From positions 103,542,882 through 103,606,881 of the forward strand of contig OX578152.1 of assembly GCA_951213105.1 (NCBI GenBank): a DNA stretch of 64,000 nucleotides, read 5' to 3'. The notes below the pieces were generated by a model. The model did no database searches. It saw only the letters and a list, made by a program, of their open reading frames with translations, and was not told where the DNA came from. Positions 33,593 through 43,300 of this stretch are shown here, piece after piece (position 1 is the stretch's first letter; each line of letters starts with the position of its first letter). Source of the DNA: Amaurobius ferox (lineage: Eukaryota; Arthropoda; Arachnida; Araneae; Amaurobiidae). The translations under genes and the position numbers were made by a program.

Positions 33593-36035
33593 TTGTTGTG
33601 TTGTTGTTGTGGCTTATCCTCCGGCTGTCTGACGAAGTCAGACAAGATCCATTAGACCGTTGACCCTAAGGAAGTCGAGGACCAGAAGGGGGGAAGAGTA
33701 TATGTCCTCTCTGGAAAGTCCCAGACAGTCCAGGATGTGTTCAGGAGAAGCCTGCTGAGCTTGGCATTTAGAGCAGACTACAAAAATCTTCCTGCCCTCA
33801 AAAAACGAGAGACCTTTTGTGTGGCCGCTTGCTAATCTGGATATTGTAGTTCGAGATACTCTGTCACAATTGAGAACGAACGAAGAGCCCGGCTCTCTGC
33901 CCGCATACCAGTGATGGCTGGGAGGAACCCTCCACTCCCTCGAAATTTCAGAGTTGACTATGGATTGATGTTAAGAAAAAGTAAGGGCCGAAGAGGAAGG
34001 ACCAGAGTGGCCACAACCCTCCTTGGCCAGTCCATCCGCTTGCTCATTGCCGTAAATGTCAACGTGGGATGGAATCCACTGAAAATGAACATCATGGGAC
34101 TCTGAAATGAGCTTGAGTTTGAGAAGGATGGAAATACTAGTTTGATCTCCAACTGCAATCCAATTATGGAGGTGTTGAAGAGAGCTGCGGCTGTCCGAAC
34201 GGATACAGAGTTCCCCAAAGTCGTTTTCGTTGAGAGCAACTTCAAGACCTTGCTCAATTGCAATTAGTTCGCTTTTGAAGACTGATGAGGTATCGGGGTT
34301 GCGGAGGCTGATGGACAATTTATCCCTTGGTTTCTCGATGTAGATGCCACTACCAGCATGGTCCTCCAGTTTGCTGCCGTCCGTATAGATTTTAATGGCA
34401 TTATCGGGGATCTTATTAATGATCTCTAAGGCCAACTGTCTAAGATGAGCTGGGATAAAATCCCTCTTGGTGACCGGGGTAGAAAAGCCAAAGTGGAAAT
34501 GAACTCTGGGGAATCCCTCTGAGGGACTCAGACAAGATTTTAAGGAGTGGGGCTCGATCTCATCAAAAGGCAGACGCAGATGTTCAGCAAGACTAAAAGG
34601 ACTATTTTTCTTAAGTCTTTGATTGTTGCTCCAGTTGTTCAGGTAAAGGGAGGTTTTATTATGCTGACCAAAGCTAGAAAATTTGTTAAAATATTTGGCA
34701 AGGTTGGCCTTTCTTCTAGTTTGAAGAGGTTGCAAATTAGCCTCATAGAGAACTACCTCTCTAGGGCAGCTACGTCTCAGTCCAGTGATAATTCTAGCAG
34801 CACTGAGTTGAACCCTCTCCAATTTATCCAAGTTGGTGGCTGAGGCACAGCAATAAACAGGGAAACCATACTCTAAGATGGGCCTAATGGATGTCATATA
34901 TGTATTTCTCAGAGTGACAGCATTGGCTCCCCAGTCTTTGCCTGCTATGTATTTAAGAATATTTAATCTTTTTCTGCCCTTTAAGACAATATGTTCGATT
35001 TGCTTGTTGCTTGTCCATTCGGGATCTAAAATAAATCCCAGATATTTAGGATGCTTCTCATAAGCAAGATCCTGATTATCCATTTTTAGTTTTGGTTGAT
35101 AATTGTATAATCTTTTGTTAGTGGTAAAAAAAGTGGGAATGGACTTGGCAGGGTTGAAGAAGAGTTTAGATTCCAAAGCAAAGTTCGACAATGCAGAAAG
35201 AGTGTTGTTAAGATTCTTCTCCATTTCAATTAAATTGTTGCCGGAGCACCAGAGAATGATGTCGTCTGCAAACAAGCCAATTCCCACCCCAATGGGAGGT
35301 AATTTCTCTATGCCTGCTAAATAAAGAGAGAAAAGCATTGGACTGAGGACAGAATCCTGAGGGACGCCCTGTCCAAGCTCGACACGGTCAGAAAAAGTCT
35401 TGTTAAATTTTACTCTGATGGATCTGTGATGTAAAAAATCCGAGATCCATGCCAAGGTGTTGCCACGAATATTGAAAGTGTCATGTAGTTTAATTAACAA
35501 CTCATGTTCCCACACTTTATCGAACGCTTTCGTAAGATCTAAGAGAGCAGCAATTGTGTAGTGTGTAGGCCTTAGATTTTGTGCATCTCTAATGTTTTGG
35601 CAGAAAAACAGCACCTGATCAATGGTGCTATGGTCCCTTCTGTAGCCAAACTGTTCGCATGGCATTAAGTTCTTACGATCCAGAAAGTATTAGATTCTAT
35701 TTCAAATCATTTTCTCCATGATTTTGCAAGCTGTACTAGTCAGTGCAATGGGTCTGAAGTCCCCAGCGGCCCAGGACTTTTTTTCAGTTTTCTTAATGGG
35801 GACTACAGTTGCCCTTTTCCAGTCAGATGGGAGACGTCCAGTTTTCCAAGAGAGATTGATTATGTCAAGTAGTCGCTGTTTCCCCTGATGGCCGAGGCTT
35901 TCAAGCATTTGGCCAAAGATTCCATCTGGGCCAGGAGATTTAGTCAGATCCAGAAGCGCTATTGTCAGGAGAACTTCTTGCTGAGAGAAGTCTTTAGATA
36001 AAGCTGGGTCACCCACATCTGAGCTTCGACAGCCA
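33593..36035 (-). mobile_element. 5'-truncated LINE inserted in the Helitron array
   Basis: Flanked by a 9-bp target duplication tggtgtatg (33,584-33,592 and 36,036-36,044); the other array units show the uninterrupted word ggtgta.gggtaga. The 3' end on the minus strand is a (CAA)n tail. Just inside it, overlapping the stop codon, is a perfect hairpin gtctgacgaagtcagac (33,627-33,643), likely the structure the reverse transcriptase recognises. ORF2 is described separately; ORF1 and the endonuclease are lost by 5' truncation. Confidence 0.85.
33638..36035 (-). pseudogene. LINE ORF2: reverse transcriptase, RNase H and C-terminal zinc finger, with stops
   Basis: In order: RT entry region (SPGPDGIFGQML), DFRPIALTS, then motif A (LLDLTKAFDKVW), motif B (GVPQDSVLSPMLFSLYL), motif C (GLFADDIILW) and the thumb. 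An RNase H domain follows with IKIYTDGSK, SELIAIEQG, IRSDSRSS and NEQADGLAK. A C-terminal CxxC...HxxxxC segment (VCSKCQAQQASPEHILDC) ends GLMDLV at 33,638. In motif B the usual Gly of PQGS is Asp. In-frame stops lie at about 35,702 (two close together) and at 33,971, so the copy is dead, but the frame is otherwise continuous. The RT plus RNase H order fits I/R1-type LINEs. Typical function: target-primed reverse transcription of the element RNA. Confidence 0.85.
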
Positions 36036-38339
36036 TGGTGTATGGGTAAATCATTTGAAAGGAAGAAAGTGAGCAATTTCAGATTTCAAATATTTTCTAC
36101 TTAAGGGGGTGCCGCACACCAAAATGTTCGATTTACCGAATAAATGAGAAACCGCTCCTTTAAAATTTGATAGAGGCTTGAAATTTGGTATATGGGCTAA
36201 TCATTTGACGAAAACACCCAAGACGAATATAGTTTTTCAAAAATGTTCGTTTAAGGGGGGTGATCCAGAGTAAAACGTTCAAAAGTGAATTGATAAAAAA
36301 CCATGCTTCGGAATGATAGAGATATCAAATTTGGTGTAAAGGTAGATAGTTTGGAAGGAAGAAAGTGTACAATTTCAGTTTACCAATATTTTCTACTTTA
36401 GGGGATGCCGCACACCAAAATGTTCGATTTTCGGAATAAAGGAGAAACGCCCCTTTTAAAACGTGATAGAGGCTTGATATCTGATATATGAGCGAATCAT
36501 TTGATGAAAACACCCAAGACAAAAGAGTTTTTCAAAAATGTTTTGTTGAAGAGGGTGCTCCAGTGAAAAACGTTCAAAAGGTGAAATGACGAAAAACTAT
36601 GGTTCGGGATGGGATAGAGACTTCAAATTTAGTGTACGGGTAGATTGTTCAAAAGGAAGAGTATGTGCAATTTCAGTTTTCCAATATTTTTTAATTTTAG
36701 GGATGCCGCAAGCCCAACTGTTTGATTATCCGAATAAATGAGAAATTCCTCCTTTAAATTTTGATAGAGGCTTAAAATTTGGTATATGGGCTAATTATTT
36801 AATGAAAGCACCCAAGACGAATAGAGTTTCTCGGAAATGTTCGATTAAGGGGGTACTCCAGAGAAAAATGTTCGTAATATGAAATGATAAAAAACATGCT
36901 TCGGGATGAGATGGAGATTTCAAATTTGGTGTAAGGGTAGATAATTTGGAAGGAAGAAAGTGTACAATTTCAGTTTTCTAATATTCTCTACTTTAGCTGG
37001 TGACGCACACCAACATGCTCGATTTTCTGAATAAAGGAGAAACGCCCCTTTTAAAACGTGATAGAGGCTTGATATTTCATATATGGGCGAATCAACTGAT
37101 AGAAAACCCAAGAATAATGGAGATTTTCAAAAATGTTCATTTAAGGGGGGTGGGTACTCCACACAAAACATTCGAAAGGAGAAATGATAGAAAAAGCATG
37201 CTTCGCGATGAGATAGAGACTGCAAATTTGGTGTACGGGTAGATGTTGCATTGGAAGAAAGTGTGCAATTTCAGTGTTCCAACATTTGCTATTGTAGGGG
37301 TGCCGCACACTAAAATATTCGATTTGACGAACAAATAAAAAACGCTTCCTTTACAATGTGATAGCAGCTTGAAATTTTGTATATGGGTTAATCGTTTCAT
37401 AAAAACATTTGATGAATACAGTTTTTCAAAAATGTTCATTTGATGGGATACTACACAGAAAAACGTTCGAAAGGTGAAATGATAGTAAAAGCATACTTTG
37501 CAATAGGATAAAGACTTCAAATTTGGTGTACGGGTAGATTGTTTAAAAGGAAGAAAGTGCTCAGTCTCAGATTTCTAATATTTGCTAATTTAGGGTGTGC
37601 CACACACCAAAATGTTCGATTTTTCGAATAAGTTATACATGCTTCTTTTTAAATATGATAGAGGCTTGATATTTGGTATATGGGTCAATCATCTGATAAA
37701 AAAAACAAGACGAATAGAGCTTTTCCTAAATTCTCTTTTAGGGCTGAGCTCCACAGAAAGGTGGTCGAATGGGGAAATGATTAAATAGCATGCTTAGGGA
37801 TGAGATAGATACTTTAATTTTGTATATGGGTAAATAGTTCGAAAGGAAGAAGTGTGCACTTTATGTTTTCCAATATATTCTTCTTTAAAGGGTTCTGCAC
37901 GCCAAAATATTTGATTTTCCTATTGAATGTGAAACGTTAATTATTTAAAAATTTGCATTATTCAGGGGATTACTTATAACGAGACCGTTGATTTTCAACG
38001 GGTATTCAGCTAGTAATATTATAATTCCTTAATTTATGTGTATTCTCAGCCAACTTTTTTTTGTCAGAATTTTGTTGAAGCTTACTGAAGATTCTTTTCA
38101 ATAGCACAATGTTTTTTCAACCGATAAAAGTGCCAATTTTCAGTCTTTATTAAATCTTAGAAGTAAATTAAAGTTTCTATGATTCTGAGAACTTCATTGC
38201 AGATTTGTTCTACATTTTAATTTTTATTCATCTACAGTTTGTCTATTATAGTAATGATGTATTCTGTGAAGTGAAATTCCATGTACTCTACCCTAAAAGT
38301 TTTGTAAATATCCTAAAAATAGAACTGGATATAAAAGAT

Positions 38340-39163
38340 TATATTAAGGATCTTTATTTCTGGAACAGTTAGTCATAGATTTATACTTCCAATTGCAAAA
38401 ATGGTTCAAATGAGGTAACAATTTATCATATAACAGTTATAAATTGAAAATACATTTTTCTAAATTACATGAAATCTTAACTTTTTATAGTCTCACAAAG
38501 TTCCAATTAGTTGAATGTTATTCATACATTGGCATGCAAAACTCGATTTTTTTACAAACAAAATTTACCCAGATATGAAACATTAAATTTTACGACTTAA
38601 ATCACTTTCTCACGTCTGGGAATCCATCATTTTGGGATGGTGTTGAGGCGCCGTGTAAAATAAAAATTAAAAAATTCAGGATGCTTGTCCTACATTACAT
38701 TTAGTGGCATATCGTCAGGATTTGTCAGGGTGTCCCAGAAAGTCCTTTAACACCAAATAATTTATTTAGAAAAGAGGCCATATGTAATCATAATATGGGG
38801 TATATTTACTGACCAATTGAAATGACTTGCAATTCAATTTGTCTACAACCCTTAAAATTTTCGGACAAAAGTGCTGAAGCTTTGAACTAATGTATCTTGG
38901 TCAATTTTGTTCGTAAGAGAATCCAACTTTTTAAGTTTTACATGTTAATATATGATCAAAATTTTACTAATTGGAACTTTGGGGACCGAGGAACTATATA
39001 TAAAGTTATCTTTGTTATACTGTATTAAAATGTATTTTTCGATTTAAAACTGTTATACATTAAATTGTTAGTTCATTTGAAACATTTTTGTAATTGGAAG
39101 TGTATATCTGACTAACAGATGTGGAAATAAAAGTTATAAAAGGACTTTCCCAGACACCTTGTA
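38340..39163. mobile_element. Copy B counterpart of the gggtgtcc-type TIR element
   Basis: Matches 15,380-16,195, including the internal cagggtgtcccagaaagtc and the right end cagacaccttgta. The left terminal repeat is missing. It is non-coding. Confidence 0.55.
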
Positions 39164-39643
39164 CAGTCTATCGATATATGTATGAACCACCTTACTTTTT
39201 CATTTAGCTACCTTAAATAGGTTGCTTGACTATGATTATGATTGTCTAGGGCACCAAAACGAAGTTGGTTGGTTAGTTGATTTGGGTTTTATGGCACAAA
39301 ATCCTAAGAGAATATGCTGCGCCAAACACTTGATAATACAAACAACTACTTTACTAGTAAAAAACAATAACAAGTGCGTTATTCATCAAAAAGATAGTAG
39401 CAGGTCTAAAAGTTTAAAATAAACTACTTGTTTAAAGTAGTAACAAGTGGAAGCATTATAAACCAACTAACAAGAGGTTTAATTTGTAATTTCATTTTTG
39501 TACTTTTAATATAAGTATTGGCTTGTAATTACATAAATTCTGCCAGTTTTTATTTCAAAGTATACATAAGATCAATGTATCACTTCCACAAAATACTGCA
39601 AAAATATATAATACTGTAAATCGTTTAGAAGCTTATTATTTTT

Positions 39644-39649
39644 TTTATT
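39644..39649 (-). promoter_or_regulatory. Candidate poly-A signal for the ankyrin gene
   Basis: AATAAA on the minus strand, 52 bp beyond the ancestral stop codon at 39,701 and about 750 bp beyond the actual stop at 40,400. Placement is plausible for the main gene; usage is not shown. In copy A the equivalent region is displaced by an R1 insertion. Confidence 0.4.
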
Positions 39650-39700
39650 TCAGTCCTCTTGAATTTACAAATATTTTTTATGAAACAAAAATATATAATT

Positions 39701-40399
39701 TCAAAACCATTGGTCATGATATTCTGCACTGTTGATTAGTAAAGCATAACTCAAAGTTGTCATGCCATGTGCATCACTATCATTAAGGCAGCACACTTTT
39801 TAACAATACATGAAAAATATCTGTATAAATATTTATAATAGATATATGAATTGGATTCCTACCATTATTATCTTTAGCATAAATGTTATCCTTCTGATCA
39901 AGCAGAAGCTTAGCTACTTCCATATGGTCATTTCGGATACACCAATGTAATGCAGTCATGCCATCATTGTTTTTTATTTCAGTATTTGCACCATTCTCCA
40001 GCAACATAATTGCAGCTTCTATATTTCCAGTTTATGCAGCCCACATTAATGGAGTGTCACCTTTAGAGTCTTGGGCATTGATGTGCTGACTTACACATTC
40101 CTGGGTATCTTGAATTTTATACAGAATAATTTTTAATACTTCCTTGCTTTTACTACTCACTGCTAAGTGTAATACAGTATCATGATCATTTCTTGCAAAT
40201 ACATTAGCTCCTCTTTCTAATAAATATTGAACTAATTGTATATGACCATTGTGTGCAGCTATGTGCAACAGTGTTCGGTTCTTGTCATCTCTATAATCCA
40301 CATCAATATCTTTATTAATAACAGCGTGGATTAAACCAAGATCTCCTTGCCTAGTAGCTGAAAATATTCTCTTAATATGCAACTGTTTTAAAATATCAA
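39701..40399 (-). pseudogene. Eroded former C-terminal end of the main ankyrin gene
   Basis: Continues the homology to copy A after the stop at 40,400. A 1-bp loss in the T-run at 40,405-40,408 (AAAA to AAA on the coding strand) creates the early stop. The former frame then reads on from 40,382 with ankyrin repeats (RTLLHIAAHNGHIQLVQYLL), meets a nonsense codon at 40,032-40,034 (GAA to TAA; copy A has Glu), continues to 39,783, shifts frame again, and reaches the ancestral end near 39,701. About 225 residues, six or seven ankyrin repeats, are thus no longer translated in frame with the gene. The ends of the two paralogs can be compared base for base. Confidence 0.8.
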
Positions 40400-43300
40400 T
40401 TACATTTCCTCATTTCTGAGGTCTTTAGGTGTTTTTTCATCAGCATTTGTAATTGTTGGATCAGATCCGTCCTCCATCAGATATCTTACAATCTCTAGTT
40501 TGTTATTTTTGACAGCAAAATGTAAAGGAGTATACCAATCACCATTTCTCTCATCGACCAAAGAACCTTTTTCAATAAGGTATTTAACTACATCCAGTAA
40601 ACCACTGAAAGCAGCATAATGCAAAGGAATATTACCAAATCTGTTCCTTTCATTAATATCGATTCCTTTATCCACTAAAAATCTAACTACATCTAGATTC
40701 CCAGAACAATGCAAAAGAGTACTACCATTATCAGTTTGAATGTTTACATCAGCACCCTTCTGAACTAGATATTTTAGTGCATCGAGAAATCCAAGTTCAG
40801 CAACCATATGCAGTATACTGTAGCCTTGTTTATTCTTTGCGTTAAAATTGACTGATTTTTTGTCACAAAGTAGCTCTAATACATGCAACAGATGATTCTG
40901 TTTATTGCAATCTGAATTTCTAATCTGTTCTTCGGGATCTCCCCATTCTCCCAATAACACTTCACCATAGTCAGCAACATCTAAAGAACCAGTTTTAACT
41001 TTTGCAAGAAAACTTTCCATTTTATCTTCATCAACTAAGATTTCATACCATGTAGCTTGGCCTGTATCCTTTCCTGTCACTCTATGGGTGCTCTTTTCTG
41101 GCAGCCAGAAGTTTAAAGCAACTATAGAGAGACTACTGAAACAAGCCCAATGCAGAACAGTATTACCAAATTGATCTTTTGCTCCAAAATCAGCATTTTT
41201 TTCTATAAGGTATTTTAGTATTTCAAAGTTTTTATTCCGGGCAGCGATGTGCAGAGGTGTAAATCCATGCTTGTATTTAGAATTTATGTGAACCTTGTTG
41301 TCTGTCATTCTTATTACTGCATTCAAGTCCCTCTGTTTTATAGCATCAAATAGTTCTTTGCAGTGAGAGTGTAAATCAGATAAAAACTGCTCAATATCTG
41401 TGAAACCACCATCTTTTGCAGTAACTTGTGGAGTTTTGCCAGCTTTATCACGAATATAGGGATCGGCTCCTTGCTTTGTGAGATACCTTACTATGTCTAA
41501 CATGTTATTTTGAGCAGCACAATGTAACGGTGTTTCCCCATTATTGTTCTGCATATCAACAAAAGTACCTCTTTCAATATAGTATGTAACCACGTCTAAA
41601 CACCCATAAGACGCTGCTAAGTGCAAAGGAATATTACCAAATTTGTTCTTAACATTCATATTGCAACCTTTATCCACTAGATATCTAGCTACATCTTGGT
41701 GCATGGCGAAGTGCAAGGGAGTGCTTTCATTAATATTTCTTATGTTTACATCGGCACCTTTCTCAACCAGGAATTTTAATGCATCTAGAAATCCGACTTG
41801 AGTCACCATATGCAGTATAGTGTGACCAGTATTATTTTTTGCAATAAAGTCAACTGCTTTGATATCCCAAAGGTACTTAAATATGTTCAACTGATTTTTC
41901 TGTCGAATAGAATCTAAATTCCTGTCTTTTCCATTGGGCTCCCCCCAGCCGGAACATAATATTTCACCATAATCAACAACATCAAAAGCATCAGTTTTAG
42001 ATTTTGCAAGAAATATTTCCACTTTATCTTCATCAACTTTGACACACTGCCACGCTTTTCTATCTTTATCATCTCTTCTCACATAATAAATAGTATTATC
42101 ATCGGACAGCCACATTTGCAATGCCAACTTTTGACTGCTAAAAGAAGTCCAATGCATAACAGTATTGCCAAACTGATCTTTGCATTTAAAATTAGCACCA
42201 TTTTCATGAAGATATTGGAGTATTTCAAACTCTCCGTCTCTAGCTGCTAAGTGTAGTGGTGCAAGTCCATATTTGTATACAGAATTTACAGAAGTGTTAT
42301 AGGCTATACACCTTTTTACTGTCTTTAAATCTCCTTTATGTATAGCCATAAACAATTCTTTGCAGCGAGAAGGATAATCAGATAACATATTTTCAATAGG
42401 TATGAAACCTCTATCTTTTGCTATATCTTTTGGAGTTTTTCCATCTTTATTTCTAAGGTAAGATTTAGCACCACTTTCAATCAAGCATTTTGAAGTATTT
42501 AATTCATTATTTTGAACTGCTAAATGTAGAGCAGTATTGTCCCTGTCATTCTTCATATCTAAACATGCACCTCGTTGTATCAAAAATTTAACCACCTTTA
42601 AGCACCCGTATGCAGAAGCAATGTGCAAAGGAACATCACCATCATTGTTCTTAATATTAATATTTGATCCTCTATTTATTAGGTACCTAGCTATGTCTAA
42701 ATTCAAAGCAAAGTGTAAAGGAGTACTGTTATTTTGATTCCTCAAATCAATATCAACTCCTTTATCATCTATTAAGTATACTAGAACATCTAAATATCCA
42801 GCACGAGTTGCCAAATGCAGTATAGTATTACCATTTTCATTAGTTGTATTGATGTTTGCATTTTTTGTTTCAATTAGATACTTAATAATACGAAGTTGGC
42901 CTATTTGCCTTTTAGAATCAATATCATCAATTCTTTCAGTAGGGCCTTCACCCAAACCAGAGCATAATATTTCACCACACTCTTCAACAATAACTGAATC
43001 TGTTTTAAATTTTGACATATATTCCTTCTTTTTATCTTCGCCAACTAATACGTGATGCCAAGCACCTTTACCCATTTTTGTTCCTTTCACTAAACAGATA
43101 TTTCTTGTAGGTAGTAATGTGCATAAAGCATCCTTTTGACTGCAGAAAGTAGCCCAATGCAAGGCAGTATTGCCAAAATGATCTTTTGCTCTGAAATCAG
43201 CTCCTTTCTCTACAAGGTATTTTAATATATGAAAGTTCCCTTCTCTAGCAGCCACGTGTGAGATTGTAAGTCCATGCTTATATTTAACATTTACTGGAAT

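Larger units (their letters stand above)
33490..37900 (+). repeat. Tandem array of about 298-bp units inside the Helitron
   Basis: Related units contain 'gcatgcttcgggatgagat', 'caaatttggtgta', 'gccgcacaccaaaatgttcg' and 'tttttcaaaaatgttcg'. The catgctt landmark recurs at about 33,551 and then at 36,302, 36,595, 36,894, 37,195, 37,490 and 37,789, a spacing of 293-301 bp. The first unit is split by the LINE. All short frames in 36,325-37,788 are this repeat read in different frames and are not genes. Confidence 0.85.
33349..38013 (+). mobile_element. Helitron with precise A|T insertion and (empty) sister site
   Basis: Starts TCTATATATACTAATTG and ends GGGTATTCAGCTAG. The flanks ccctataa and taatattataatt are joined without any change in segment A (15,001-15,020, junction 15,009/15,010). 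This fits Helitron rules: 5' TC, 3' CTAG, insertion between A and T, no target duplication. Near the 3' end ccgttgattttcaacgg is a hairpin, as Helitron ends have. No Rep/helicase gene is present, so the element is non-autonomous. The interior is a tandem array (separate entry) and contains an inserted LINE. Confidence 0.85.

Noticed and set aside
34547..35324. Plus-strand frames of 61-98 codons opposite the LINE
   Set aside because: Shadows of the minus-strand reverse transcriptase reading frame.
36325..37788. Several 60-127 codon frames with repeated FLLYSENR-like strings
   Set aside because: They are successive units of the 298-bp tandem array read in different frames.
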